From assembly GCA_021796535.1 (NCBI GenBank), contig JAKABW010000015.1, positions 1-45,520 of the forward strand: a stretch of 45,520 nt of DNA, written 5' to 3'. The position numbers were made by a program, and so were the translations under genes. Of the stretch, positions 8,410 to 16,523 are shown piece after piece. The notes beneath the pieces are model-generated. The model did no database searches. It saw only the letters and a list, made by a program, of their open reading frames with translations, and was not told the DNA's origin. The stretch is from Actinomycetes bacterium (lineage in GTDB: Bacteria > Actinomycetota > Acidimicrobiia > Acidimicrobiales > Bog-793). Numbering within the stretch: position 1 is the first letter of the stretch; the number at the start of each line of letters is the position of its first letter.

Positions 8410-9443
8410 ACAAGCCTCTTTGAAGTCCTCAACACCACCAAAAAGAAGGGGGCGCCCAAGAAAGCGGTTATGACGCCGAGCGGCACTTCTTCCGGATACA
8501 GAACCGTCCTGGCCAGATAATCGGCAAGCACCAAAAACCCTCCTCCGTAGAGAATCGAAAGCGGAAGTATCCGCTTATAACTCGGTCCCGCGATCAGTCT
8601 GATCATATGCGGAACTATGATCCCGACAAAGCCTATCAAACCGGAAACCGATACGGCGGCCGCCGTTCCCAGGGTAGCGGCCGCAATAATGATATTTCTC
8701 ACCGTGGAGGCCTTGACTCCAAAGGACTGCGCTTCTATGTCCCCCACGGCCAAGACATCCAAAAGTCTGCGCATGGAAACCAAAATCAGAACCGTAAGAA
8801 CCACATAAGGAAGTATCAGAGTAACGTCGCTCCAACCCGCCGTGGCAAGCGAACCCAGAATCCAGGAATAGACGTCTTGAATCTGTCCGACACTGCTTCG
8901 CTGTTGCAAAAAAGTCTGCACCGCCGTAAAGAAAGCCGCTATGGCTATGCCGGCCAAGAGCAGGCTGGAAGCATTCCGCACGTTGCCGGCAGCTTTCCCC
9001 AATGCAAAAGTCAGCAGAACGGAAACTATGGCCCCCAAAAAAGCAGCCAACGGCAGGGGGTTAAAAGACCAGCTCAGTGCCGTCGGCAGAAAAATCAGCA
9101 CGATGGTGGCTCCGAGTCCGGCACCCGAAGCTACCCCCAAAAGATACGGATCTGCCAGGGGATTGAGAAAAACCCCCTGATAGGCTGCACCCGCACTGGC
9201 AAGCATGGCTCCGACTAAAAGACCAAGGCATATCCGCGGCATGACCAATTGCCACACAAGGGCTTCATCCAAAGAAGAGACATGGAAATCCTTGCCGACA
9301 AAAGGCAGGTGGACGCCCACGGCTTGAAAAACCTGGAGAACGGACAATTGAGCCGGACCTGTTGTGGCGGCAAAAACCACCACCCCCACCACAAATATTG
9401 CGGCGTACAGAATATGCCTGGTCTTTAAATCGGTTACTTCCAC
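8406..9443 (-). CDS. btuC: ABC transporter permease, FecCD/BtuC family
   Basis: A 345-residue inner-membrane permease with about ten hydrophobic segments. The family pattern is clear: RICLGLLVGAMLASAGAAYQG near 61-81, NPLADPYLLGVASGAGLGA near 84-102, VAVGDIEAQSFGVK near 231-244, the FVGIIVPHMIRLIAGP loop near 272-287, and EEVPLGVITAFLGAPFF near the C-terminus. It would dimerise and carry corrinoid handed over by the binding protein. It lies 15 bases after the binding-protein gene and overlaps the ATPase gene by 4 bases. Confidence 0.92.
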   Translation of the reverse strand: MEVTDLKTRHILYAAIFVVGVVVFAATTGPAQLSVLQVFQAVGVHLPFVGKDFHVSSLDEALVWQLVMPRICLGLLVGAMLASAGAAYQGVFLNPLADPYLLGVASGAGLGATIVLIFLPTALSWSFNPLPLAAFLGAIVSVLLTFALGKAAGNVRNASSLLLAGIAIAAFFTAVQTFLQQRSSVGQIQDVYSWILGSLATAGWSDVTLILPYVVLTVLILVSMRRLLDVLAVGDIEAQSFGVKASTVRNIIIAAATLGTAAAVSVSGLIGFVGIIVPHMIRLIAGPSYKRILPLSILYGGGFLVLADYLARTVLYPEEVPLGVITAFLGAPFFLVVLRTSKRLV

Positions 9444-9458
9444 AGTATTTACCTTGCT

Positions 9459-10607
9459 TTAGTTGTTCCGTTTGGTTGTCGAAAATCCGGATTCGCCCCC
9501 GTGGCTCGCTGCTTTATGCCTCACAGAGAACACATGCGGTCTCATGGACTTGTATTTGCGCAGCAACACCCCAGAGAGATAATTGGCGAACTCCACGAGA
9601 GTGTGGGGACCCCACTCGGAAGCCGCCGAATCGTTTACCCCATATACGTTGTGGGTACGCACCGCCCTCAAAACGGAATATCCCGGCCTTTTGGCGAACA
9701 GGGCCGGAGATTGCCCGCAACAAACGGTATCGGCCAGAACCACCATATCCGGATTGGATTTCAACAGGTAAGAAGAGTTCAGCTGGGGATAATTGGAACC
9801 GTGTCCGGCGGCATCGGCAATGTCTTTCATCTTGAACAAAGAAAAGACAGAGCCTATAAAAGTATCCGAGGTGGCCGTGTATAGAGGCGAGGGTGACAGT
9901 TCTATAAAGTAAGTGAGACCCTTGGCGCGGTTGGCGACCCTCAAAGCTATGTGAGTAAGAGAGGAGTTCAGTTTGACAACCTCTTTTTTTGCCTGCTTGA
10001 CATGACCCGTGGCCGCACCAAGCTGCAGCAATTGTATGTAAGCGCTGTGAATATTGGAAGCGGCGGGCATAACCAAAACCGGTATATGTAAGGCGTTCAA
10101 CTGAGCAACCATGCTGTTTTCATTGAAAGCCAAAATGACCAAATCGGGATGCAGCGGCAAATAATCTTCTGCACTCGTTTCATAGCCGGTGAAAGAGGTG
10201 CGCGGCGCCGATTTCGGATAGATTGAATATTTATCCACGCCCACCACCTGGGGCAAAGCTCCTATCGCATAAAGCATTTGTGTGGAACTGGCGGACAGGC
10301 ACAGAATCCTGGTTGGCCGGCTCGGTATCACCTCTCTGTAACCGCCGGAGGTAATGGTGACGGGAAAAGATTTTTTGCCAGAATTGTGGGTTTTGACCAG
10401 ACCCCGGTGCGCTATCTGCGCTTCAAGACCGGCAACGGCAAAATCTTGAGCGGTTGCATGACCTCTCTGCAAAGGGGCGCTTTTTACGCTTGCCGAAGCG
10501 GAATTGACGGTCAACAACAGCAACAAAGGCAAAACGCATAAGGTTGCTTTGACACACTTGGATAAATATTCTGCGACAGATGCAGCAGGGTGAAATTCCT
10601 TTTTCAA
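9459..10607 (-). CDS. Corrinoid ABC transporter substrate-binding protein (BtuF-like, Peripla_BP_2)
   Basis: A 382-residue exported binding protein, first gene after the riboswitch. The chosen start is TTG at 10607, because AGGAGC lies 7 bases upstream; the longer frame from 10646 would begin before that ribosome site. An N-terminal hydrophobic run (LPLLLLLTV near 26-34) is followed by SASAS, a signal-peptidase I-like site. No lipobox Cys follows it, which is unusual for a Gram-positive binding protein. The periplasmic-binding fold is recognised by RPTRILCLSASSTQMLYAIGALPQVVGVDKYS near 93-124 (shown in parts) and by the DLVILAFNEN and PDMVVLADTVC strands. A basic C-terminal tail of about 30 residues is extra. 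Ligand is inferred from the operon. Confidence 0.88.
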   Translation of the reverse strand: MKKEFHPAASVAEYLSKCVKATLCVLPLLLLLTVNSASASVKSAPLQRGHATAQDFAVAGLEAQIAHRGLVKTHNSGKKSFPVTITSGGYREVIPSRPTRILCLSASSTQMLYAIGALPQVVGVDKYSIYPKSAPRTSFTGYETSAEDYLPLHPDLVILAFNENSMVAQLNALHIPVLVMPAASNIHSAYIQLLQLGAATGHVKQAKKEVVKLNSSLTHIALRVANRAKGLTYFIELSPSPLYTATSDTFIGSVFSLFKMKDIADAAGHGSNYPQLNSSYLLKSNPDMVVLADTVCCGQSPALFAKRPGYSVLRAVRTHNVYGVNDSAASEWGPHTLVEFANYLSGVLLRKYKSMRPHVFSVRHKAASHGGESGFSTTKRNN

Positions 10608-10689
10608 ATTACTTGCTCCTATTGTTATACGGCGTCGGGAAAACAACAGAAGAAGCTGAAAGTGACAGCGACCCCTTCGTTACCTCGAC

Positions 10690-10800
10690 GACTATGGTCA
10701 CACCGGATATGCAGGCGACCTGACTCGTACCAAAAGGTAACCACAGTTGCGGGACAGTGCCGGATTCTCACCGGACTTCGCTGCCTAACCGATATCGATA
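10690..10800 (-). promoter_or_regulatory. Cobalamin riboswitch (AdoCbl class)
   Basis: On the minus strand the conserved core reads in order: a P1 strand GATAT near 10795, GGCAGCGAAG, the CCGGTGAGAATCCGG hairpin (10774-10760), CACTGTCCCGCAACTGT (10759-10743), and the B12 box GAGTCAGGTCGCCTGC (10726-10711), closed by ATATC near 10706. It ends about 80 bases before the TTG start of the binding-protein gene. No clear U-run terminator follows, so control by ribosome-site access is the more likely mode (inference). It should switch off the whole uptake/assembly operon when cobalamin is plentiful. Confidence 0.95.
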
Positions 10801-10801
10801 C

Positions 10802-10829
10802 ATCATATAGTGTTTTTTAAGAAAGTCAA
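10802..10829 (-). promoter_or_regulatory. Sigma-70-type promoter of the cobalamin operon
   Basis: Minus-strand TTGACT (10829-10824) and TATGAT (10807-10802) are 16 bases apart. This sets transcription start near 10795-10796, at the first base of the riboswitch fold, which strongly supports the assignment. Confidence 0.8.
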
Positions 10830-11189
10830 ATACTTAATTGATAAATATAAATATTTTCCCTTTAAGACAGAATTAAATTATTTTGGCTTCTTTTATGCAA
10901 TAATAAGTCTTTTCGATATCCCCGTAAAAGCCGTGTACGCAAACAAATTGTCCCGGCCGCACGGCGCGACAAACCGGCGTCTGAAAAACATCAAGAAAAA
11001 TAACGGCGGAAACCGAACCAAGGACAGCCCGCCACTAAAGCGTCAAAACGTTTTTCGGAAAAGCATCCCTCGCACAATTCGTATCCGCCGGACTTCGTCC
11101 GGGGGATACGAATCTGTTTTTAATTTACGGAAAGCAAAAAACTGCGGGCACGGTACGGCGTCTTTGTCCGGTGCCAACAATAAAGATTC
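10830..11189. other. Intergenic stretch between pyk and the cobalamin operon
   Basis: About 360 bases with no gene I can support. The left part (10830-10900) is A/T-rich upstream DNA of the cobalamin promoter. The only marked structure is the hairpin at 11077-11113. A plus-strand frame crosses it into pyk but has no recognisable domain and looks spurious. Confidence 0.6.
11077..11113 (+). terminator. Long hairpin, terminator-like on the plus strand
   Basis: ATTCGTATCC (11077-11086) pairs with GGATACGAAT (11104-11113). Inside it CCGGAC pairs with GTCCGG around a TTC loop, after one G-G mismatch. On the plus strand it is followed by CTGTTTTTA. It lies 77 bases past the pyk stop on the minus strand, where no U-run follows, so its orientation fits a plus-strand transcript better than pyk. 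Confidence 0.5.
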
Positions 11190-12659
11190 TTATGCTATGC
11201 GTACGATGCGCAAAGTGTCAGCTATCGGAATCGGCTCGTCCGGAGAACCGGCCAAGACCACCACCACATCTCCGCTTCTGGCGTACCCGTTGTCCACGGC
11301 GGCTTGCACCGAAAACCATACGACGTCGTCCGTGCTTTTCACCTTTTGTACCACAAGCGATTCTACGCCCCAGCTGACGGTAAGCTGATGGGCGGTTTTT
11401 TGATAGGGGGTGGTTGCCAAAATCGGCATCGAAGGCCTGAACCTGGATATGGCTCTGGCCGTTGCCCCGCTTGCAGTACAGGCGATAATGGCTTTGGCGT
11501 CCTGTTCGACCGCCGCCCGCCAAGCAGCGCTGGTGATTGCGGCAGTGATGCGTTCAGGGGCAGACGAAGGACCGCTGATCTGTTGGGCACCCAATCCGTT
11601 GCCCCAACTCAGATAGTCAAAGTTTTCTTCGCTTCTCTCGACTATTCTCGACATGGTCGCCACGACGTTAACCGGATCTATCCCGACCGCCGTTTCTCCG
11701 GAAAGCATGACAGCCGAAGAACCGTCCAGCACCGCATTGGCCACGTCGGTAACCTCTGCCCTGGTGGGAACGGGAGATGTGATCATCGATTCGAGCATCT
11801 GCGTGGCGGTTATGACGGGGCGTCCGTAGCGTACGCCGGAACGGATAATCTGCTTTTGGATATGAGGCACGTCCTCCAGGGGCAACCTCACACCCATGTC
11901 GCCCCGGGCAACCATGACCATGTCGGCTGCTTCCAAAATGCTGTCTATTTCCAATACGCCTTGCGGGGTTTCTATTTTGGCGCAAAGCAGAGGACCGTCC
12001 GCTCCCGCTGCCCTTCTCACGGCCTCCACGTCGGCGGCACTCCTCACAAACGAAATGGCCACCATCTCGACACCGGCTTCCACCAGTGCATGCAGACGCT
12101 CCAAGTCTTCTTTGGTGGGCGTAACCAACTGGACACGGCTTGCCGGAGCGGTGACACCGGGCTTACCTTGTACTTTACCGCCCGCCCGGACAAGGGCTTT
12201 CACCCCGCCGGAACCGACGCTTGTCACAACCAGGGAAACGCCGCCGTCTCCGATGGCAACTATGTCGCCTTTTTCGAGACCGGCTACTATTTCGGTACTG
12301 GAAACGCCTATCACCTTATCGGAACTTGCTTTTACTTCATCTGTCGGCGCCAATACGACTTCGCTGCCGGTGCCAAGCACGATACCGCCTTTGGGAAATT
12401 CGGCCGCCCTGATCTTTGGACCCGGCAAATCGGCCAAGATACCGACGTCCGGTATTGCCTCTCTGATGGTCTTGACTCTGGCAATTGCGTCTTCCGTGCT
12501 GCCGTGGGCAAGCGGCACCCTTGCCACGTCCATACCGGCATCCGCCATTTTTTTGAGGACATCAACAGAATCGGAGGCCGGTCCTATGGTTGCCACTATC
12601 CTGGTCCGACGGGTTTTTGTTCCTCTCCCCAAGGCAGATTTTGATTTTGCCGATGACAT
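11190..12659 (-). CDS. pyk: Pyruvate kinase
   Basis: Last step of glycolysis: phosphoenolpyruvate plus ADP to pyruvate plus ATP, in the cytoplasm. The 489-residue protein opens with RTRIVATIGPASDSVD after a 15-residue basic leader. It contains the active-site strands CAKIETPQGVLEID near 228-241 and MVMVARGDMGVRLPLEDVPHIQKQII near 248-273, the ATQMLESMI segment and the SAVMLSGETAVG segment. The C-terminal regulatory domain ends normally. The ATG at 12659 has AAGGAG nearby (TAAGGAGATCTC). It stands alone on the minus strand with 237 bases upstream, which hold its promoter but no clear -35/-10 pair that I trust. Confidence 0.96.
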   Translation of the reverse strand: MSSAKSKSALGRGTKTRRTRIVATIGPASDSVDVLKKMADAGMDVARVPLAHGSTEDAIARVKTIREAIPDVGILADLPGPKIRAAEFPKGGIVLGTGSEVVLAPTDEVKASSDKVIGVSSTEIVAGLEKGDIVAIGDGGVSLVVTSVGSGGVKALVRAGGKVQGKPGVTAPASRVQLVTPTKEDLERLHALVEAGVEMVAISFVRSAADVEAVRRAAGADGPLLCAKIETPQGVLEIDSILEAADMVMVARGDMGVRLPLEDVPHIQKQIIRSGVRYGRPVITATQMLESMITSPVPTRAEVTDVANAVLDGSSAVMLSGETAVGIDPVNVVATMSRIVERSEENFDYLSWGNGLGAQQISGPSSAPERITAAITSAAWRAAVEQDAKAIIACTASGATARAISRFRPSMPILATTPYQKTAHQLTVSWGVESLVVQKVKSTDDVVWFSVQAAVDNGYARSGDVVVVLAGSPDEPIPIADTLRIVRIA

Positions 12660-12896
12660 GAGATCTCCTTATTTAAATATTTACTTAATACTTTGCCACA
12701 AATTAGCACTTTGTATTTGCAATGGCTGAGGTTGCGGACAAAAGACCTTCGGTCGGGGTGTTGCGGCTCCCGGTCTTTATCCGCAAAATCCATACTCCAC
12801 AATAGTTTGTCAAACCGTGTGTCAAGGTTGAAGAGAGCAATTTTTGGGTAAAGGTTTGCGACGGCAAAACGACCGACTTTGGGCACAAAGTGTCCG

Positions 12897-14348
12897 CTAA
12901 TTCGCCCGGCTTGTTGAATCAAAATTAAATTCCGCCACTTTCAGCGCCGGCATTTTGCACATCGGCATCCATTCTCCCCACTCCCGCGGATAGCAGGCAA
13001 CGCTCCGGCTGATTTCCAGAGCGTTGTCCAATAAGGTTACGGGGGAATCATTAAAACGGAAATTGTTCACCTCTGCCGTTATCTCGCCGTTTTCCACCAA
13101 ATACACGCCGTCCCTGGTCAGTCCGGTAATCAGCAACTTGGATCTGTCGACTTCACGCATATACCAAAGACAGGTTATCAAAAGACCCCTTCTCGTGCTT
13201 TTGATCATGTCTTCGAGCTCCAGGGTTTGTCTCTCGCCAGTCAATATCAAATTGTCTATATGAAACGCCGGCGAAATGCCGTATTTCTTGGCTCCGGCCC
13301 TGGAACAACGCAGGTTTTCCACAGTTGAATTCCGCAGCCAATAAGTTTTTTGCAATCCCGCTCCATTGTCAAAGATAGAAGTGTCGCTGCCATTGGAGGT
13401 CGTAACAAAAGTTGTTTTACAGGACAATTGGTCATCATAAGGATCGGAACAAAGAGAAAAACCCGGCTGCCCGATTTGCTTGCCGAGAAGAGAGTCCCCT
13501 TGCGGATTGGAGAATACTGTTCCCCCTTCGCATACTTCCTTCGCGTCCGCCGCGGCATACAGCTCTATCATCAGATCGGCAACCGCACTCGGCGGCATAA
13601 TCACTTCATAGCGCCCCGGAGGCAATTCCGTTCTTTTTTTCGACCAAGCAAGTCTTCGCGACAAGTCGGCATCTGTCTCCAGAGGAAAGATATCTTTGAA
13701 GTCTTTGGTAATCTTTCCTTCCCAGACCGACGCGACACGGTCTTCATGTTGCCTACGCTTCACCAACTCGAAAGTACCGAGTTTTTCCGTCCCCCGAAAA
13801 CGTATGCCGGCGGTGGTTGCCGCATATGTTGTCGCAACCCCGTACGACAAAAACCCGGAGGCAACGTCTTTGGTTTTGGCCGAAGCCGACAAAACGGAAC
13901 GCAACTGCGCCAAGACTTCACCAAAAACTTCCAATTCGATCCCTTCGGAAGGGTCATAAAAATCCCTTTCCGACGAATCGGCGATACCGTCGGAAGAAAT
14001 CGGGGCCCGGTCTTGCACTCCCAACGGGATTTCTGTCAAAGCAAGCGTCTCCGCACTTTTTGCGGAGGCCAATGCGGCCTCAAGCAAATTCTCCATCTCC
14101 CCCGGACCCGAAAGTGTTGAGATACTTTGTATACCGACGGACTGCCCGCCCTTTTTGGAAGTCACAACGGCTAAAGTGATTTCCCGGTCCATGCGCTCGC
14201 CGTTGGTCGTTATGCCGTTGTTGGCATAGCGCATCTCGGCTTCGCCGATGTCTTCTATCACCGCAAAGGCGTCTTCTATACCGTGTTTTTTCCGACAGCT
14301 CTCTATAATTGCTTCGATTAACAGAGCAGAGTCCGAAAAGGATTCCAA
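12897..14348 (-). CDS. tldE: TldE/PmbA family protein, partner of TldD
   Basis: A 483-residue member of the U62 family. TldE lacks the metal-binding HExxxH motif and acts as the non-catalytic half of the TldD/TldE protease, known for clipping modified peptides (microcin B17, CcdA) and RiPP leaders. The C-terminal domain shows the family pattern DNLILTGERQTLELEDMIKSTRRGLLIT with WYMREVDRSKLLITGLTRDGVYLVENGEI (motifs near 365-430, cited in parts). It follows tldD by 59 bases on the same strand. No RiPP precursor gene was recognised beside the pair, so the substrate is unknown. Confidence 0.92.
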   Translation of the reverse strand: MESFSDSALLIEAIIESCRKKHGIEDAFAVIEDIGEAEMRYANNGITTNGERMDREITLAVVTSKKGGQSVGIQSISTLSGPGEMENLLEAALASAKSAETLALTEIPLGVQDRAPISSDGIADSSERDFYDPSEGIELEVFGEVLAQLRSVLSASAKTKDVASGFLSYGVATTYAATTAGIRFRGTEKLGTFELVKRRQHEDRVASVWEGKITKDFKDIFPLETDADLSRRLAWSKKRTELPPGRYEVIMPPSAVADLMIELYAAADAKEVCEGGTVFSNPQGDSLLGKQIGQPGFSLCSDPYDDQLSCKTTFVTTSNGSDTSIFDNGAGLQKTYWLRNSTVENLRCSRAGAKKYGISPAFHIDNLILTGERQTLELEDMIKSTRRGLLITCLWYMREVDRSKLLITGLTRDGVYLVENGEITAEVNNFRFNDSPVTLLDNALEISRSVACYPREWGEWMPMCKMPALKVAEFNFDSTSRAN

Positions 14349-14407
14349 AATACCTACCTCGCATTCACAGGCTTTCCAGCCGACATTAAATTATTAATTG
14401 ATGGGTG

Positions 14408-15883
14408 CTAAACAGGAATGACCCTAACGTTTTCAAACAACGCTGACGGCGATCCGTGGCTTACCGCCGCCGTCTGTCCGGGCTGACCTTTACCGCAATT
14501 GAGAGCGCCCGCCAAAAGGTAGGTGCTTTCACCGCCCAACGCCGCCAGGGAATTCCAAAACTCCACGGTGTTGCCCTGATAAGCCCCCCGTTTGAGCTGA
14601 CCCACAATTTTCCCGTTCACGATACGGAAAAACAGTTGTCCGCCGAATTGGAAATTGTAACGCTGCATATCTATCGACCAGCTTTTATCCCCCACCACAT
14701 AAAATCCGTTCTCAACGCCGGATATCAGATCCTCCGTGACGACGGAGCGCTCCGAAGGCTGCAGGGAAACGTTTGCCATCCTCTGGATCGGCACATGCAG
14801 CGGAGAATCCGCGTAAGCACACCCGTTGGAGGCTCCCGACACGACGTTGGCCGTGGCCCTGCTGGTCTGGAAACCGACCAGAATCCCGTTTTTTATGATG
14901 TCAAAAGAAGTTGTTTTTATGCCTTCGTCGTCAATTGCCGCACTTGCCAAACCGAACTCACCGGTGCGCTCACCCACAACATTCATGATCGGCGATCCGT
15001 ATTGCAAAGTGCCCATCAGCTCCGGTACGGCAAAAGAAGTACCGGCATAAGCCGCTTCATAGCCCATGGCTCTGTCCAATTCCGTGGCATGGCCTACGGA
15101 CTCGTGTATGGTCAGCCACAAATTGGTCGGGTCAATCACCAGATCGTAATAACCTTCTTTGGGCAACGGAGACTTGATCTTTTCTTCCAACAAATGTGGC
15201 ATTTCGTCAATTTCTCTTGCAAAATCCCATATGTTTTCGGTTATGTATTCGTACCCCCTGGCGACGGGGGGTCCGTTTGTTCTTATTGACTCGGAGTCGC
15301 CTCCGTCTTCCAGGATCGCCGTGACTTCAAAGACCGGGTGGAACCTCACTCTGCTTTGCAGCGCCGAAGTTCCGAAAGTATCGGCATAGAATTTATTTTC
15401 TTCCGCCGCGTACATGGATCCCAGAACGTGATCGACGCATTTGCCCGCCGACAGTACGGACAAATATTGCCGCAGCAAAGCCGTCTTTTCCGTCTTGTTC
15501 ACCTCAATGGGATTTATCTTATAGGACGACCGGTAAGTCACATTCTCTTGCGGTTCTCCGGAAACAAAAGACCATTTTATGCTGTCGACACCGGAAGAAA
15601 GAAACGACAGCTTCAAGGCCCTGTCCACCAGATTTCTGGCCGCATCGGCATCCACAATGACGCCGGAGGCAAATCCAAAAGCGTTATTTTTTACCAAAGA
15701 GACACTTATCCCAAACTGATACGAATCGTCGTCTGTTTCCAGATCGTCGTCGCGCATCGCCAGATACTGAGTGCGTATCTCTTCAATTCTTAACGAAGCG
15801 AAAGCAACCTTTTCGCGAGCGCATTTTTCAAAAACGGCATCCCCGATGATTCCGAAAACGGTTTCGTCTATTCTGTGGAACAT
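14408..15883 (-). CDS. tldD: TldD family zinc metalloprotease
   Basis: The 491-residue catalytic subunit of the TldD/TldE protease. The metal motif is TIHESVGHATELD (His260, Glu261, His265), and a late Cys in ALNCGKGQPGQ near 465-475 matches the known third ligand. The glycine-rich FASGVIVDAD and QRMANVSLQPS regions are also typical. The ATG at 15883 has no Shine-Dalgarno sequence. TATGCT lies 7 bases upstream, as in leaderless actinobacterial genes, and agrees with this start. Expressed with tldE just downstream. Confidence 0.94.
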   Translation of the reverse strand: MFHRIDETVFGIIGDAVFEKCAREKVAFASLRIEEIRTQYLAMRDDDLETDDDSYQFGISVSLVKNNAFGFASGVIVDADAARNLVDRALKLSFLSSGVDSIKWSFVSGEPQENVTYRSSYKINPIEVNKTEKTALLRQYLSVLSAGKCVDHVLGSMYAAEENKFYADTFGTSALQSRVRFHPVFEVTAILEDGGDSESIRTNGPPVARGYEYITENIWDFAREIDEMPHLLEEKIKSPLPKEGYYDLVIDPTNLWLTIHESVGHATELDRAMGYEAAYAGTSFAVPELMGTLQYGSPIMNVVGERTGEFGLASAAIDDEGIKTTSFDIIKNGILVGFQTSRATANVVSGASNGCAYADSPLHVPIQRMANVSLQPSERSVVTEDLISGVENGFYVVGDKSWSIDMQRYNFQFGGQLFFRIVNGKIVGQLKRGAYQGNTVEFWNSLAALGGESTYLLAGALNCGKGQPGQTAAVSHGSPSALFENVRVIPV

Positions 15884-15890
15884 TTATAAA

Positions 15891-15896
15891 AGCATA
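15891..15896 (-). promoter_or_regulatory. -10 element of a probable leaderless tldD transcript
   Basis: TATGCT on the minus strand ends 7 bases before the tldD ATG, so transcription would start at or next to the A of ATG. No good -35 is seen. The absence of a ribosome site supports the leaderless reading. Confidence 0.4.
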
Positions 15897-15920
15897 GCCC
15901 AATAATTCTCTTGATAAGAC

Positions 15921-15948
15921 AATGCCGCATTTGAGAAAAAACGGCATT
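15921..15948. terminator. Small hairpin between the DUF1801 gene and tldD
   Basis: AATGCCG (15921-15927) pairs with CGGCATT (15942-15948) around a 14-base loop that on the minus strand begins with six T. It lies about 125 bases beyond the DUF1801 stop. A weak terminator is possible. Confidence 0.3.
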
Positions 15949-16072
15949 AATATATCACCATATGAAATATTTCTTGCCAGAAAGACGTGTCACGGTTTTC
16001 CCCGCATCCACAACAGAACCGGCCTGTCTTCGTTTTCTGGGCGGCAGAGTCAGTCCGGATTTTACGGCAAAA

Positions 16073-16438
16073 TTAGCTGACGGCTTGCTTTACAAGTTCG
16101 GCAATTTGCTTCTCGACCTCGGGCGTCAGTTCTTTTAAAGAAAATGTCAACGGCCACATATCGCCGTCGTCGATTCTGGCAATATCATTAAAGCCAAAAG
16201 TCATGAACCTGTCGCCAAAACGCTGCGCCGGGCGAAAAAAGCAAACAACCTTGCCATCTTCATTGGCATAAGAAGGCAAGCCGTACCAAGTTTTCGGCAT
16301 TAAGTCGGGTACGCTGGCTGTAATTAATGCATGGAGTTTTTGGCCGAGCTCTTTGTCCTTCCCAGTCATGGCATCGATTGCGGCAGTGATCGCTGCTTGG
16401 CCTTCCGCTCTCTTGTCTGTTTTCTTATTAGTTGCCAT
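16073..16438 (-). CDS. DUF1801/YdhG-like small protein
   Basis: A 121-residue soluble protein of the DUF1801 (YdhG/YjbR-like, frataxin-fold-like) group. Landmarks are PKTWYGLPSYANEDGKVVCFFRPA near 53-76 and RFMTFGFND near 82-90, the usual pattern of this family, with a Lys/Ala-rich N-terminus. The molecular role is not established. It is transcribed away from the marR-type gene, and the 85 bases between the two starts contain one palindromic operator, so the regulator probably controls both genes (inference). AGGGGG lies just before the ATG. Confidence 0.8.
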   Translation of the reverse strand: MATNKKTDKRAEGQAAITAAIDAMTGKDKELGQKLHALITASVPDLMPKTWYGLPSYANEDGKVVCFFRPAQRFGDRFMTFGFNDIARIDDGDMWPLTFSLKELTPEVEKQIAELVKQAVS

Positions 16439-16477
16439 ATCGGCCCCCTTTTTTTCGAAACCATGCTACATTAGTTA

Positions 16478-16504
16478 TATAATCAAGTTACTCGAAATTC
16501 GAGT
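16478..16504 (+). promoter_or_regulatory. Promoter -10 with palindromic MarR-type operator
   Basis: TATAAT at 16478-16483 is followed 6 bases later by ACTCGAA-A-TTCGAGT (16490-16504), a perfect 7+7 inverted repeat around one base. The repeat sits at the expected transcription start of the MarR gene, and upstream of the divergent DUF1801 gene. A related TTTCGAAA element is at 16454-16460. Autorepression by the MarR protein is the simplest reading. Confidence 0.65.
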
Positions 16505-16523
16505 GAATATCAAAGATTTTGCG

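Noticed and set aside
10810-11388. Plus-strand frame from the cobalamin promoter into pyk
   Set aside because: Overlaps 200 bases of pyk, begins inside promoter DNA and has no domain.
11304-12644. A 446-codon plus-strand frame antisense to pyk
   Set aside because: It mirrors pyk codon positions and has no recognisable domain; pyk is intact.
15962-16135. A 57-codon plus-strand frame overlapping the DUF1801 gene
   Set aside because: Overlaps a better-supported gene on the other strand and shows no family pattern.
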